A model generated the notes under the pieces. The model was not told the DNA's origin. It ran no database searches and worked only from the letters and a program-made list of their open reading frames with translations. Shown piece by piece: positions 38,396 to 47,907 of a stretch of 64,000 nucleotides of DNA. Both the position numbers and the translations under genes were made by a program. Each line of letters starts with the position of its first letter. Position 1 is the stretch's first letter. Origin of the DNA: an uncultured Paracoccaceae bacterium (lineage in GTDB: Bacteria > Pseudomonadota > Alphaproteobacteria > Rhodobacterales > Rhodobacteraceae); contig CANLVP010000002.1 of NCBI GenBank assembly GCA_947494675.1, positions 1 through 64,000 of the forward strand. Reading direction: 5' to 3'.

Positions 38396-38467
38396 GTGGC
38401 TGTTGACAGCGGCGCTGCAGTTTCTCACCCTACACCCATTGGTTGAAGTCACTGTCAGGATCGCACA

Positions 38468-38986
38468 ATGCCCAATTGGCACCAGCAAATCATCTGGAAC
38501 AAACCCGCCTCCATCCACAGCATCATCCACGGTGCCGCAGGCCGGACGGTGATCCCGCAAGATCGCGGCTATTATGCCTTTGTCGAAGGTGCGATGGCCC
38601 CGTCGCCCACACGTTGTCTTTATGTGGGTATCGCGGTCGGCAAACGCGGCCTCTATGGGCGGCTCGGTTCCTATCTGCGCACATCCGTGACAACCGCCAA
38701 GGCCGCCTCGATGAAGCATACGGGCAAGAAACGCTTGTCCTTCGCGCGGATCAGGGGCGTTGATGCCATGGGCTCCGCACAAAGCAATACGGTCGAGAAT
38801 GACAAGTTCATCCACGTCTGTTGGGCCAAGGCACCCTTTGATTTTGACAGCGAAAGCAAAGGCCGGAACGAACGCGAAGTCGCCTATATGCTGGAACGCG
38901 CGCTCATCGACTACTACCGCCCGCTCTACAACACAGCCGATTGGGACCGGTACAACGACTTTGATCTTGAAGACGAGGCGTTCTAA
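38468..38986 (+). CDS. Divergent GIY-YIG-like nuclease domain protein
   Basis: 172 aa. Seen: GYY at 34-36, LYVGIA at 51-56, an Arg-bearing loop (GLYGRLGSYLR), and ERALIDYYRPLYN at 143-155. Spacing and motifs match the GIY, YIG, Arg, Glu and Asn elements of the GIY-YIG nuclease fold. Whether it cuts DNA is unknown; no methylase or recombinase is next to it. Its 3' end overlaps the convergent DUF1304 gene by 4 bp. Confidence 0.6.
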   Translation: MPNWHQQIIWNKPASIHSIIHGAAGRTVIPQDRGYYAFVEGAMAPSPTRCLYVGIAVGKRGLYGRLGSYLRTSVTTAKAASMKHTGKKRLSFARIRGVDAMGSAQSNTVENDKFIHVCWAKAPFDFDSESKGRNEREVAYMLERALIDYYRPLYNTADWDRYNDFDLEDEAF

Positions 38987-39336
38987 ATCCCTAGCGCCAA
39001 TGCCCCCAACGCCAGACCCGCTGGGATCGTCTGAGCGTAAAGCGCTGCCTTGACCGCCGTCATCGCCCCAATGATCCCAGCGATGGCAACGCAGAGCAGC
39101 AAGAACACCTGCATCGCCGTGTTGCCGGTGGCCAGCGCATAGATAACACCGACACCCAGAAACGCGTTATAAAGCCCCTGATTGGCGGCCATCGCCTTGG
39201 TCTGCGCGGCAAGCTCCTCGGTCATGCCAAAAACCTTCCGTGTACGGGGATGTTCCCAGCGAAAGCTCTCAAGCACCATGAAATAGAGGTGAATCCCACC
39301 CACCAAAACCGTCAGCACAGACATGATCATCGGCAT
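38983..39336 (-). CDS. DUF1304 family membrane protein
   Basis: 117 aa with four membrane helices and the family's HLYFMVLESFRWEHPRTRKVFG and NQGLYNAFLG motifs. Function unknown. Downstream of and in the same direction as the SDR gene, separated by an inverted-repeat region. Confidence 0.85.
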   Translation of the reverse strand: MPMIMSVLTVLVGGIHLYFMVLESFRWEHPRTRKVFGMTEELAAQTKAMAANQGLYNAFLGVGVIYALATGNTAMQVFLLLCVAIAGIIGAMTAVKAALYAQTIPAGLALGALALGI

Positions 39337-39352
39337 CTCCTTTCAGGGAGGC

Positions 39353-39397
39353 AAAATCTGACACAGATTTTGTGTCAGAATTTTTTCAAAAATTCTG
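39353..39397 (-). terminator. Overlapping inverted repeats, likely terminator of the SDR gene
   Basis: Three perfect inverted repeats in 45 bp: AAAATCT/AGATTTT (39353-39371), CTGACAC/GTGTCAG (39358-39378, mutually exclusive with the first), and CAGAATTTTT/AAAAATTCTG (39376-39397, 2-base loop). On the minus strand these follow the SDR stop. A terminator is the simplest reading; T-rich ends support both directions. Confidence 0.5.
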
Positions 39398-39402
39398 GGC
39401 CC

Positions 39403-40161
39403 TCAGACCTGACCGCCCGCAATTTGGATCGTTTGGCCATTGATGCTCCGCGCACCGTCCGAACACAACCACATCGCGGCAGCGGTTGTCTCATCGACTT
39501 CCAGCAACTTCTGATGCCGGTTTCCCTTGGCAATTGCCGCCACTGCACCGGCTTCATCGGTGTCAAACCGGCGCATCAATCCCGGAATTTGCCCCTGCAC
39601 GATGGCCGTATCCACATATCCGGGGCAAATCGCGTTAAAGGTGATGGGACGACGCATGTATTCCTCGCTCAGCCCCCGGATCAGCCCGATCACGCCGTGT
39701 TTTGTCACCGTATAGGGGATCGCACCCTTCAAACCGCGCACCCCGGCGATTGAGCTGATCACGATCATCCGCCCCGGGGCCTCTGGTGCTAGCGTGGCCA
39801 AAGCCGCCTGAAACGTCAGGAACACACCGTCAAGGTTGATCGCCATCATCCGCCGCCAATCCGCAAGGCTCAGCCCTTCAAACGGTCCGCCCTCGGCAAT
39901 GCCCGCATTGGCCACACAAATCGTAACCGGACCACGCGCGTCGGCAGCCGCAGCGATACCATCCCGCACCGATGCCTCATCAGCCACATCCATCTGCAAA
40001 GGATGCAACCGCGCATCCCCGGCTGCCACCTCTTCCAACACATCCAGCCGCCGCCCGGTAATCGTGACCTCTGCGCCGGCCGCGGCCAAAGCCTCTGCAA
40101 TGTCGCGCCCAATGCCTGTGCCGCCACCCGTGACCAGCGCGTGTTTGCCGTGATGTTCCAT
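39403..40161 (-). CDS. Short-chain dehydrogenase/reductase
   Basis: 252 aa classical SDR. Seen: cofactor motif TGGGTGIG (11-18), NAG in the fourth strand (VANAGIAEGG), catalytic Ser (VISSIAG), Tyr and Lys (YTVTKHG), and the PGYVDT loop. Arg38 after TITG hints at NADP or mixed use. Similar to 3-hydroxybutyrate dehydrogenases (LRVNAICPGYV-like segment), but the substrate is not settled. Confidence 0.9.
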   Translation of the reverse strand: MEHHGKHALVTGGGTGIGRDIAEALAAAGAEVTITGRRLDVLEEVAAGDARLHPLQMDVADEASVRDGIAAAADARGPVTICVANAGIAEGGPFEGLSLADWRRMMAINLDGVFLTFQAALATLAPEAPGRMIVISSIAGVRGLKGAIPYTVTKHGVIGLIRGLSEEYMRRPITFNAICPGYVDTAIVQGQIPGLMRRFDTDEAGAVAAIAKGNRHQKLLEVDETTAAAMWLCSDGARSINGQTIQIAGGQV

Positions 40162-40228
40162 GATGCCCCCTTGGTTGGCCCCACACTACCGGGTGACAGG
40201 GGCGGGGCAAGTGGGCATGGTGGCACTC

Positions 40229-40660
40229 ATGAAATGGATCGACCTCCCGCCCATCTGGCTCTTAGTGTTCGCAGTGCTGACATGGTTCAGCAAGACCATC
40301 CTCACGCTCCCATTGCCCACATGGCTTGGCACTGGGCTGGTGATCTTTGGCATTGCCTTGATAGTGATGGCCGTGCTGCAAATGACCCGCAAACGGACAA
40401 CGCCAATCCCGCATATGCAGCCAAGCGCATTGGTCGACGACGGCATCTTTGGGTTCAGCCGCAACCCGATCTATCTGGGCGACGCCATCGTCTTGGCCGG
40501 GCTGTCCCTACGTTGGGACGCGCCGCTTGGACTGCTCTTGGTGCCGGTGTTCATGTGGGTGATCCAAACCCGGTTCATCATCGCGGAAGAGGCGCGTCTG
40601 AAGGACGCTTTTGGACCCGCGTTTGTCGCTTATCAGGCGCGAACCCGCCGCTGGTGTTAG
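40229..40660 (+). CDS. Isoprenylcysteine carboxyl methyltransferase (ICMT/PEMT)-family membrane protein
   Basis: 143 aa from the ATG at 40229 (ATG at 40217 also possible). Three to four membrane helices, then the family core: GIFGFSRNPIYLGD (SAM-binding region) and the C-terminal EEARLKDAFGPAFVAYQARTRRW. Bacterial members methylate lipids or small molecules; the substrate is unknown. Confidence 0.82.
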   Translation: MKWIDLPPIWLLVFAVLTWFSKTILTLPLPTWLGTGLVIFGIALIVMAVLQMTRKRTTPIPHMQPSALVDDGIFGFSRNPIYLGDAIVLAGLSLRWDAPLGLLLVPVFMWVIQTRFIIAEEARLKDAFGPAFVAYQARTRRWC

Positions 40661-40692
40661 CGCAATCACTGACGGAACGTCACCGGGTTCTC

Positions 40693-40719
40693 TTGTGAAA
40701 TATTGTTGCGCCCTATAAT
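40693..40719 (+). promoter_or_regulatory. Candidate sigma-70-type promoter for pntAB
   Basis: TTGTGA at 40693-40698 and a perfect TATAAT at 40714-40719, spacer 15 bp, 37 bp before the GTG start of pntA. The short spacer lowers confidence. Confidence 0.45.
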
Positions 40720-40755
40720 CAACCGCGAAAGCTGACCGCCAATGGGGGATCCTTC

Positions 40756-42327
40756 GTGAAAATCGGTACGCCAAAAGAGACATTTGAGGGCGAAGCCCGC
40801 GTCGCCATGACGCCCGCTTCAGCCAAAGACCTTCAGAAATTGGGCCACGAATGCCTGATTGAAACGGGTGCTGGCGCGCTCGCAGGGTTTTCGGACAAAG
40901 ACTACAAAGACGCAGGCGTCAAAGTGGTCAAAACCGCCACCGCCCTGTTCAAAGAGGCCGACACCATAGCCAAAGTCCGCGCGCCATCCGACGCTGAGAT
41001 GAAAAAGCTGCGTGCCGAACAAACCCTGATCTCTTTCTTCTCGCCCGTGGCCGACGAGGCCAAGATGAAGTCTGCCGCCAAGAAGGGCACGACCGTCATC
41101 GCGATGGAAATGATCCCGCGCATCAGCCGCGCCCAGAAAATGGACGCGCTGTCGTCCATGGCCAATATCGCGGGCTACCGCGCCGTGATCGAGGCAGGCA
41201 ACAACTTTGGCCGCTTCTTTACCGGTCAGATTACCGCCGCCGGTAAGGTGCCACCCGCCAAAGTCCTCGTCGTCGGGGCAGGGGTCGCCGGTCTCGCTGC
41301 TATCGGCACATCAACCTCGCTTGGTGCCATCACGCTGGCCTTTGACGTGCGCCCCGAAGTGGCAGAGCAAGTTGAAAGCATGGGCGCAGAATTTGTCTAC
41401 CTCGACTTTGAGGAAGAACAGGCAGACGGCGCATCATCGGGCGGCTATGCCTCTGTGTCTTCACCAGAATTCCGCGAAGCCCAGCTTGCGAAGTTCCGCG
41501 AATTGGCCCCAGAGGTCGACATCGTCATCACCACGGCCCTGATCCCAAACCGCGAAGCGCCAGAGCTTTGGACCGAAGATATGGTCAAGGCGATGAAGCC
41601 CGGCTCGGTCATCGTTGACCTCGCGGCGGAAAAGGGCGGCAACTGCAAATTGACCGTCGCGGATGAGAAAATCGTCACCGACAACGGCGTGACGATCATC
41701 GGCTACACCGACTTCCCAAGCCGGATGGCCACGCAGGCCTCGACGCTTTACGCCACCAACATCCGTCACCTGATGACCGACCTGACCCCGGAAAAAGACG
41801 GCGTCGTGGTCCACAACATGGAAGACGACGTGATCCGTGGCGCCACAATTGCCCACGAAAAGGCCGTCACCTTCCCGCCACCACCGCCCAAGGTGCAGGC
41901 CATCGCGGCCCAACCCAAGGCAGAGGTCAAGGAACTGACGCCTGAAGAGATCCGCGCAAAAGAGGTCGCAGACTTCAAACAACAGACCCGCAATCAGGTG
42001 ACCTTGCTAGCCGTCGGCGCGACGCTGCTCCTGGCCGTGGGCCTTGTGGCGCCGGCGAGCTTTATGCAGCACTTCATCGTCTTTGTGCTCTCGGTCTTTG
42101 TTGGCTTTCAGGTCATCTGGGGCGTGGCACACAGCCTGCACACCCCGCTGATGGCCGTGACCAACGCGATCTCATCGATCATCATTCTGGGGGCTTTGAC
42201 CCAGATCGGATCGGGATCGGTGCTGGTCGTCATCCTTGCCGCATTGGCCGTCTTTATGACCGGCATCAACATCTTTGGCGGCTTCCTCGTGACACGGCGC
42301 ATGCTCGCCATGTTCCAAAAGTCTTAA
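40756..42327 (+). CDS. pntA: Proton-translocating NAD(P) transhydrogenase alpha subunit
   Basis: 523 aa starting with GTG, preceded by GGGGGA. MKIGTPKETFEGEARVAMTP and the AlaDH-like N-terminal domains, GAGVAGLAAIGTSTSLGA for NAD binding, a Lys/Pro-rich linker near 375-405, then four C-terminal membrane helices. So domain I and the first part of domain II are in one chain, as in E. coli rather than the split PntAA/PntAB of Rhodospirillum. It couples hydride transfer from NADH to NADP with proton entry. ureG-like operon spacing: pntB starts 12 bp on. Confidence 0.96.
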   Translation: MKIGTPKETFEGEARVAMTPASAKDLQKLGHECLIETGAGALAGFSDKDYKDAGVKVVKTATALFKEADTIAKVRAPSDAEMKKLRAEQTLISFFSPVADEAKMKSAAKKGTTVIAMEMIPRISRAQKMDALSSMANIAGYRAVIEAGNNFGRFFTGQITAAGKVPPAKVLVVGAGVAGLAAIGTSTSLGAITLAFDVRPEVAEQVESMGAEFVYLDFEEEQADGASSGGYASVSSPEFREAQLAKFRELAPEVDIVITTALIPNREAPELWTEDMVKAMKPGSVIVDLAAEKGGNCKLTVADEKIVTDNGVTIIGYTDFPSRMATQASTLYATNIRHLMTDLTPEKDGVVVHNMEDDVIRGATIAHEKAVTFPPPPPKVQAIAAQPKAEVKELTPEEIRAKEVADFKQQTRNQVTLLAVGATLLLAVGLVAPASFMQHFIVFVLSVFVGFQVIWGVAHSLHTPLMAVTNAISSIIILGALTQIGSGSVLVVILAALAVFMTGINIFGGFLVTRRMLAMFQKS

Positions 42328-42339
42328 GGGGTAGGAAAT

Positions 42340-43773
42340 ATGGAATTCGGATTTACAACAGCGGCTTACGTCGTCGCAGCGATCCTCTTTATCCTGTCCC
42401 TCGGGGGCCTCTCAGGGCAGGAAAGCGCCAAGCGCGCCGTCTGGTATGGCATCGTCGGCATGGCGCTCGCTGTGGCCGCCACGCTCATCGGACCGGGCTC
42501 TGGCCTGTGGCTTTTGTCGATCATCCTGATCGCTGGTGGCGGCGTGATCGGCTATCAACTGGCCACCAAGGTCGAAATGACCCAGATGCCAGAACTCGTC
42601 GCGGCCATGCACTCCCTCGTGGGTCTGGCAGCGGTCTTTGTCGGCTTCATCGCGCATTTTGAGCTGAACCGCGTCGCCGGTATCTCCGGCGATGAGGCGA
42701 AAGACCTCGGCACCTTCGCGGCCCTTCTGGCCAAGAAAACTCCTGTGGAAATCAACATCCTGCGGGTAGAGCTTTTCCTGGGCATCTTCATCGGTGCCGT
42801 GACCTTTACGGGATCGGTCATTGCCTACGGCAAACTGGCGGGCAAAGTCTCCTCGGCGGCAGAAAAACTGCCCGGCGGTCACCTGCTGAACATTGCCGCA
42901 GCGGTGGTCTCGGTCATCACGCTGATCTGGTACTTCAACACCGGCGGCTTCTTCCCGCTCTTTATCATGACGCTGGCCGCACTCTTTATCGGCTACCACC
43001 TGATCATGGGCATCGGCGGCGCGGATATGCCCGTCGTTGTCTCCATGCTCAACAGCTACTCTGGCTGGGCCGCTGCCGCGATTGGCTTCTCGCTGGGCAA
43101 CGACCTGTTGATCGTCGTGGGCGCGCTTGTGGGCTCTTCCGGTGCGATCCTGTCCTACATCATGTGTAAGGCGATGAACCGCTCGTTCATCAGCGTGATC
43201 CTGGGTGGCTTCGGCGGCCCACAGGGCGAACAGATGGCCGTCGAGGGCGAACAGATCGCCATCGACGCCGACGGTGTTGCGACCGCGCTGAACGAAGCTG
43301 ACAGCGTCATCATCATCCCCGGCTACGGCATGGCGGTGGCACAGGCACAGACCGCCGTTGCCGAACTGGTCCGCAAGCTGCGTGCCAAGGGCAAAACCGT
43401 GCGCTTTGCGATCCACCCCGTTGCGGGGCGTTTGCCCGGCCACATGAACGTGCTGCTTGCCGAGGCCAAAGTGCCTTATGACATCGTGATGGAAATGGAC
43501 GAGATCAACGAAGACTTCCCCGATACGGACGTCGCCATCGTGATCGGCTCCAACGACATCGTGAACCCCGCCGCCCAAGACGACCCCAACAGCCCCATCG
43601 CTGGCATGCCAGTGCTGGAATGCTGGAAGGCCAAGCAGGTCTTCGTCTCCAAGCGCGGGCAGGGCACCGGCTATTCGGGCATCGAAAACCCGCTGTTCTT
43701 CAAGGACAACACACGCATGTTCTACGGCGACGCCAAGGCGTCATTGGACAGCTTGCTGCCCAAGATCGACTGA
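42340..43773 (+). CDS. pntB: Proton-translocating NAD(P) transhydrogenase beta subunit
   Basis: 477 aa. About nine membrane helices (1-275), then the NADP-binding domain III with [30 protein letters not shown] and [10 protein letters not shown]...[17 protein letters not shown]. Ribosome site AGGGGTAGG lies upstream. Ends shortly before a strong terminator. Confidence 0.97.
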   Translation: MEFGFTTAAYVVAAILFILSLGGLSGQESAKRAVWYGIVGMALAVAATLIGPGSGLWLLSIILIAGGGVIGYQLATKVEMTQMPELVAAMHSLVGLAAVFVGFIAHFELNRVAGISGDEAKDLGTFAALLAKKTPVEINILRVELFLGIFIGAVTFTGSVIAYGKLAGKVSSAAEKLPGGHLLNIAAAVVSVITLIWYFNTGGFFPLFIMTLAALFIGYHLIMGIGGADMPVVVSMLNSYSGWAAAAIGFSLGNDLLIVVGALVGSSGAILSYIMCKAMNRSFISVILGGFGGPQGEQMAVEGEQIAIDADGVATALNEADSVIIIPGYGMAVAQAQTAVAELVRKLRAKGKTVRFAIHPVAGRLPGHMNVLLAEAKVPYDIVMEMDEINEDFPDTDVAIVIGSNDIVNPAAQDDPNSPIAGMPVLECWKAKQVFVSKRGQGTGYSGIENPLFFKDNTRMFYGDAKASLDSLLPKID

Positions 43774-43795
43774 TCACGCCCAGATCGGAAACAAC

Positions 43796-43834
43796 AAAAA
43801 GCCCCGCCCATTCGGCGGGGTTTCTTGTTTTTGA
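43796..43834 (+). terminator. Intrinsic terminator of pntAB
   Basis: AAAAAG then CCCCGCC / GGCGGGG stem (43802-43808 with 43814-43820), loop CATTC, then TTTCTTGTTTTT. Textbook rho-independent form, 22 bp after the pntB stop. Confidence 0.92.
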
Positions 43835-43966
43835 AGACCTGCCCAGAGGTCATTGCGCCAAATTCTGCGGGATGTTGTAGTGACCGCAATCAACGATATC
43901 GCGCGACCTGGCAAAGCTGTGCTTTTCGATCCACGCATAACCTCGCCAACAAAAGCAGAGGAAGAC

Positions 43967-44371
43967 ATGAAAATTACCGGTGGCTGTCATTGTGGAAAGA
44001 TTACCTACGCCGGAGAAATCGACCTCGAAAACGTGGTGATCTGTCATTGCACGGATTGCCAAAGCTTGTCCGGCTCCGCATTTCGCACGGTTGCAATGAC
44101 CGAAAGCGGGGCCTTTGAATTTCTCACAGGTGAACCCAAAACCTACGTCAAAACCGGTGATAGCGGGAATAAGCGCGAGCAAACGTTCTGCCCCGACTGC
44201 GGATCTCCAATTTACTCGACCTCTGTCGGCGACGGCCCCAAAATTTATGGCATTAGGCTCGGCACCGTCGATCAACGTATTGAGATCGCGCCGACAAAAC
44301 AGAAATGGATCGGATCATCTCAGCCTTGGACGCAAGAGATCGGTCAGCTGCCTCACACCGACAAATCGTGA
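43967..44371 (+). CDS. GFA-family (CENP-V) zinc protein
   Basis: 134 aa from the ATG at 43967, which has AGAGGAAG 6 bp upstream; an upstream in-frame ATG adds residues without match. Zinc motifs: CHCGK (residues 7-11), CHCTDC (27-32) and CPDCG near 80. Known relatives include glutathione-dependent formaldehyde-activating enzyme, but most members have no proven activity. Confidence 0.88.
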   Translation: MKITGGCHCGKITYAGEIDLENVVICHCTDCQSLSGSAFRTVAMTESGAFEFLTGEPKTYVKTGDSGNKREQTFCPDCGSPIYSTSVGDGPKIYGIRLGTVDQRIEIAPTKQKWIGSSQPWTQEIGQLPHTDKS

Positions 44372-44426
44372 AGATTTCAAACATCTCTGCCATCGGTGCA
44401 GCCCCGGCGCAGGGCCGCTGCATCCT

Positions 44427-44975
44427 TCACGAGCCAGCATCCCGCCACGCCCCCGGCGCGATCCCAGCAACCGACCAATCGCCCACCGACCAGCGCACAA
44501 GCCGCAGGGTCGGGAATCCCACATGCGCCGTCATGCGCCGCACCTGCCGGTTGCGGCCTTCCTTCAACACCACCTCGATCCATTGATCCGGCACCGATTT
44601 GCGAAACCGTACAGGGGGGTCACGGTCCCACAGGGCAGGGGGTTCAATCAGGCGCACCCGCGCAGGCAGCGTCGGCCCGTCCTTGAGCGTCACACCATCC
44701 CGCAAGGGCTGCAAATCCGCTTCCGTCGGCGCGCCCTCGACCTGCACCAGATAGGTCTTTGCCGCCTTGTGCTTGGGGTCCGCGATCCGGGTCTGCAACC
44801 GCCCATCATCGGTCAGCACCATCAGCCCCTCACTGTCGCGATCCAGACGCCCCGCCGGATAAACCCCCGGAACATCAACATATTGCGACAATGTCGGACG
44901 CGGCGAAGGGCTGCGCGCATCCGTAAACTGCGACAGCACACCAAAGGGCTTATTCAATAAAATCACACGCGCCAT
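44427..44975 (-). CDS. RsuA/RluE-family rRNA pseudouridine synthase
   Basis: 182 aa, short and without an S4 domain, as in RluE. Catalytic motif GRLDRDSEGL, then KTYLVQVEG and LKEGRNRQVRRM. Best fit is RluE, which modifies 23S rRNA U2457, but RsuA-type target choice cannot be fixed by eye. Confidence 0.9.
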   Translation of the reverse strand: MARVILLNKPFGVLSQFTDARSPSPRPTLSQYVDVPGVYPAGRLDRDSEGLMVLTDDGRLQTRIADPKHKAAKTYLVQVEGAPTEADLQPLRDGVTLKDGPTLPARVRLIEPPALWDRDPPVRFRKSVPDQWIEVVLKEGRNRQVRRMTAHVGFPTLRLVRWSVGDWSVAGIAPGAWRDAGS

Positions 44976-45146
44976 AGACGCGTCACTAGCCCGACAAACA
45001 GGTCGGCGTCCACGCCAAATCGTACAAGCCGCCCCCCAATGTATACCATTGTGCGCAGCTAACCAATTATAAATGTTGAGTTTTTTCTTGCGCCATCACG
45101 AATTCACGCTAGGTTCGGCCCATGAAATTTCGCAAAGGCCGCACCC

Positions 45147-46427
45147 ATGCCACCCATCGCTGATCACCCGCTGCGCTACGCGATGGCGAATGAGCTTCAC
45201 GCGCGCCCCTTTCCCCGTGTCGCCGCGCCCAGCCGCGCCGCCTATCTGGCGATCAAACCGGCAGAGAACGCCGCAGGCCGTGACCGCGATGCCGACCGCG
45301 CCCATTTGATCGCCTTGCTTGACCGCTTCGGGGCACAGCATCCGCAACCCGGCGCCACCCATTACTCGGGCCAGATCGGCAAGCACACCCTGAAATGGGA
45401 AAGCCATACGGAATTCGTGACCTACACGATCTTTGGGGAAGGTCTGGCAGAGCGCCCATTTGACGCGGGCACCTTCGCCGTCTTCCCCGAGGATTGGCTC
45501 GAAATGGCCCCCGGCACCCGTGTCACCTCTGCCCTGATCCGGGTTGAGGTCGCAAAGGACGACAGCGGCATCGTTGAAAAGGTCAATGATTGGTTCGTGC
45601 CCGAAAGCCTCGCCATCAGCCGGATGCTGGATGATGAACTGATCGTGGCCGCTGACTTTCGGATCGATGTCGGCGGGCACATGCGGTTTGCGGTCTTTGC
45701 CCGACCAGAGACCGGCAGCCAGCGGATCGGGCGTGTCGTCCAGCGCCTGTGCGAGATTGAGACTTATAAGGCGATGTCGATGCTGGGCCTCAGCCGGGCG
45801 CGTGGCCTGTCGCGCACCATGGCCGCCATGGATGACCGGCTGACCTCGCTTCTCAGCCGCATGAGTGACGCGCCCAGTGACCCCGCAGAGGTGTTGCAGG
45901 AGCTGTTGGAAGTCTCCTCAGAGCTTGAGAATATCTCGGCCCAATCCAGCTTTCGCTTTGGTGCCACCGCCGCCTATGAGCAAATCGTTAACCAGCGCAT
46001 TGATGTGCTGCGCGAAGAACGCTTCAAAGGGCGGCAGACCTTTTCGGAATTCATGATGCGCCGCTTTGACCCCGCCATGCGCACCGTCAAGGCGACAGAG
46101 GCGCGGCTGCAAACCATGTCCGACAGGGCACTGCGCGCGGGCAATCTGCTGCGGACACGGGTGGACGTCGAACGCTCTGCCCAGAACCAGAACCTCTTGG
46201 AAAGCATGGACAAACGCGCCGACCTGCAACTGCGCCTGCAACGCACGGTCGAGGGACTATCGGTCGTGGCCATCAGCTACTACGCGGTCAATCTGGCGCT
46301 TTATGTACTGGGTCCGGTTGAAAAGGGGCTGGGCATCTCAAAGACGTTATTGGCCGCTGGTGTGACACCCATCATCCTTGTGCTGGTCTGGCTTTTGGTG
46401 CGTCGCATTCGCAAACACATCGACTGA
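45147..46427 (+). CDS. DUF3422 family membrane protein
   Basis: 426 aa. N-terminal HPLRYAMANELHARPFP motif, a long middle region with helical heptads (about 240-370) and two C-terminal membrane helices (about 372-390 and 398-418). The family is common in proteobacteria and its function is unknown. Convergent with the tail sheath gene, 6 bp apart. Confidence 0.85.
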   Translation: MPPIADHPLRYAMANELHARPFPRVAAPSRAAYLAIKPAENAAGRDRDADRAHLIALLDRFGAQHPQPGATHYSGQIGKHTLKWESHTEFVTYTIFGEGLAERPFDAGTFAVFPEDWLEMAPGTRVTSALIRVEVAKDDSGIVEKVNDWFVPESLAISRMLDDELIVAADFRIDVGGHMRFAVFARPETGSQRIGRVVQRLCEIETYKAMSMLGLSRARGLSRTMAAMDDRLTSLLSRMSDAPSDPAEVLQELLEVSSELENISAQSSFRFGATAAYEQIVNQRIDVLREERFKGRQTFSEFMMRRFDPAMRTVKATEARLQTMSDRALRAGNLLRTRVDVERSAQNQNLLESMDKRADLQLRLQRTVEGLSVVAISYYAVNLALYVLGPVEKGLGISKTLLAAGVTPIILVLVWLLVRRIRKHID

Positions 46428-46433
46428 CGCGGG

Positions 46434-47882
46434 CTAGTCAGACCCGGTGTTGAATTCAAACCGCAATATGATGAATTCCGCCGGACGCAGCGGTGCCACG
46501 CCAACCTCGCAAACCAATCGCCCGTTGTCCAAGTCACTTTGCGTCATCGTTTCGCCCAGGCCGACACGCACAAAAAACGCCTCTTCCTGCCGCGCGCCCT
46601 GCAACGCGCCAGAGCGGAACATCTGGTTCAGAAACGCGCTCACATCCCGGCGAACAGATTTCCATAAGGGCTCGTCGTTGGGTTCAAAAACCACCCATTG
46701 CAGGCCCACGGTGATCGACGCTCGCAGCATCAACGCGACGCGGCGCACACTCACATAGCGATAGTCAGTGTCGCCCCCGTCCAGCGTCCGCGCGCCCCAA
46801 ACCAGATGCCCACGCCCCTCAAATGTCCGCAAGCTATTCACATGAACCGCGCTGCCGGGCGGGTTCAACGCTGTCTCATCTGCGTCCGTCAGGCTCTGCG
46901 CGAACCCAGTGATGTTCCGCACCTCGAGCCCGGCAGGGGCCTTCCAGACACCGCGCGTGGCATCGGTCTGCGCCATGACCCCAGCGATGCTCGAACTTGG
47001 GGGGAACAGTAGCGAAGGCGTTGGCAGGCTGTCCACAAGGCTGCGGTAAAGATCACTCGTCCCCAGCAAGGTGTCATGGCTCTTCTGCCGCGTCCTATCC
47101 GATGCAGCCCCTAACCCGTCTACAGATTTCTCGCCGCCACTCCCCTCGGCCACAACAGCGCGGCGCAGGATGGCGATGCTCGCGTCGTCCAACCGGAACC
47201 CCGGCGACCGGACCGGCCCAGATTGCCGCAACTCTATCCAAGGGTAATAGGCCGCACCAAAGCTAATATCGCGCCCCGCAACCATGCTCCGAAACCCGGT
47301 TTGCGCCCCTGAAATCACGTCGTGATCCGGGTCGCCATCCATCGCCTTGTGCCCCTGATGGATGTCGATAATGGCAAAGCGGTCGCCATGCTTTTCGCAA
47401 TGGTTCAGCGTTGTTTTTAGCAATCGAGCATAGTTCTTGCGCGACAAGAGCACCGCATCAGGGATCACCACCAGCTGGACATCGCCCCGTGCATTTAGCG
47501 CCTTCAGCCCGCTGCGCAGCACCTTGCGGCGCTTTTTGGTCGGGGCATCCGCCGGGCCATAATCGCCGACCGAGACGATCACGCAGCGCGATCCACCATT
47601 GGCAAAAAACTGCGCCACTGCATCATAAAGATAGAATTGGCTGTGCTTGCGCACCTTTGCCTTCAGCCCGCCCACACTTTCCTTGATCTCAATCGCAGGG
47701 GCGGCAGGTCCCCCAAAATCACGCACGTATTCTGCAAGTGAGGTGATCGGCGTTGGCGCCAGCAACGCGCCCTTTTCAGTGTAGCCGATCAGCGCAGTCA
47801 GGCTCGTATCCACAGCCGCAATCGGCCGCGCCCCGCTGGGAATTTCTTCAATATAGACACCGGGTGATAAATATTCTGGCAT
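46434..47882 (-). CDS. Phage tail sheath-family protein, orphan
   Basis: 482 aa from the ATG at 47882, preceded on its strand by GGAGG 6 bp upstream. N-terminus PEYLSPGVYIEEIPSG and TSLTALIGYTEKG, and C-terminus VCEVGVAPLRPAEFIILRF, are typical of sheath proteins of contractile tails and extracellular contractile injection systems (Pvc2/afp-like). No tube, baseplate, spike, collar or ATPase gene is present on either side. It lies 25 bp after the last permease gene of a peptide ABC operon, same strand, so it is probably cotranscribed. Either a remnant of a tail cassette or a repurposed protein. Confidence 0.87.
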   Translation of the reverse strand: MPEYLSPGVYIEEIPSGARPIAAVDTSLTALIGYTEKGALLAPTPITSLAEYVRDFGGPAAPAIEIKESVGGLKAKVRKHSQFYLYDAVAQFFANGGSRCVIVSVGDYGPADAPTKKRRKVLRSGLKALNARGDVQLVVIPDAVLLSRKNYARLLKTTLNHCEKHGDRFAIIDIHQGHKAMDGDPDHDVISGAQTGFRSMVAGRDISFGAAYYPWIELRQSGPVRSPGFRLDDASIAILRRAVVAEGSGGEKSVDGLGAASDRTRQKSHDTLLGTSDLYRSLVDSLPTPSLLFPPSSSIAGVMAQTDATRGVWKAPAGLEVRNITGFAQSLTDADETALNPPGSAVHVNSLRTFEGRGHLVWGARTLDGGDTDYRYVSVRRVALMLRASITVGLQWVVFEPNDEPLWKSVRRDVSAFLNQMFRSGALQGARQEEAFFVRVGLGETMTQSDLDNGRLVCEVGVAPLRPAEFIILRFEFNTGSD

Positions 47883-47907
47883 CTGGCCCTCCGGGCTTGG
47901 GGCGGAA

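Noticed and set aside
42412-43578. Minus-strand frame of 388 codons opposite pntB
   Set aside because: His/Asp/Gly-rich shadow of a conserved coding frame. Similar long shadows at 35598-36770, 37223-38344 and 56624-57931 were dropped for the same reason.
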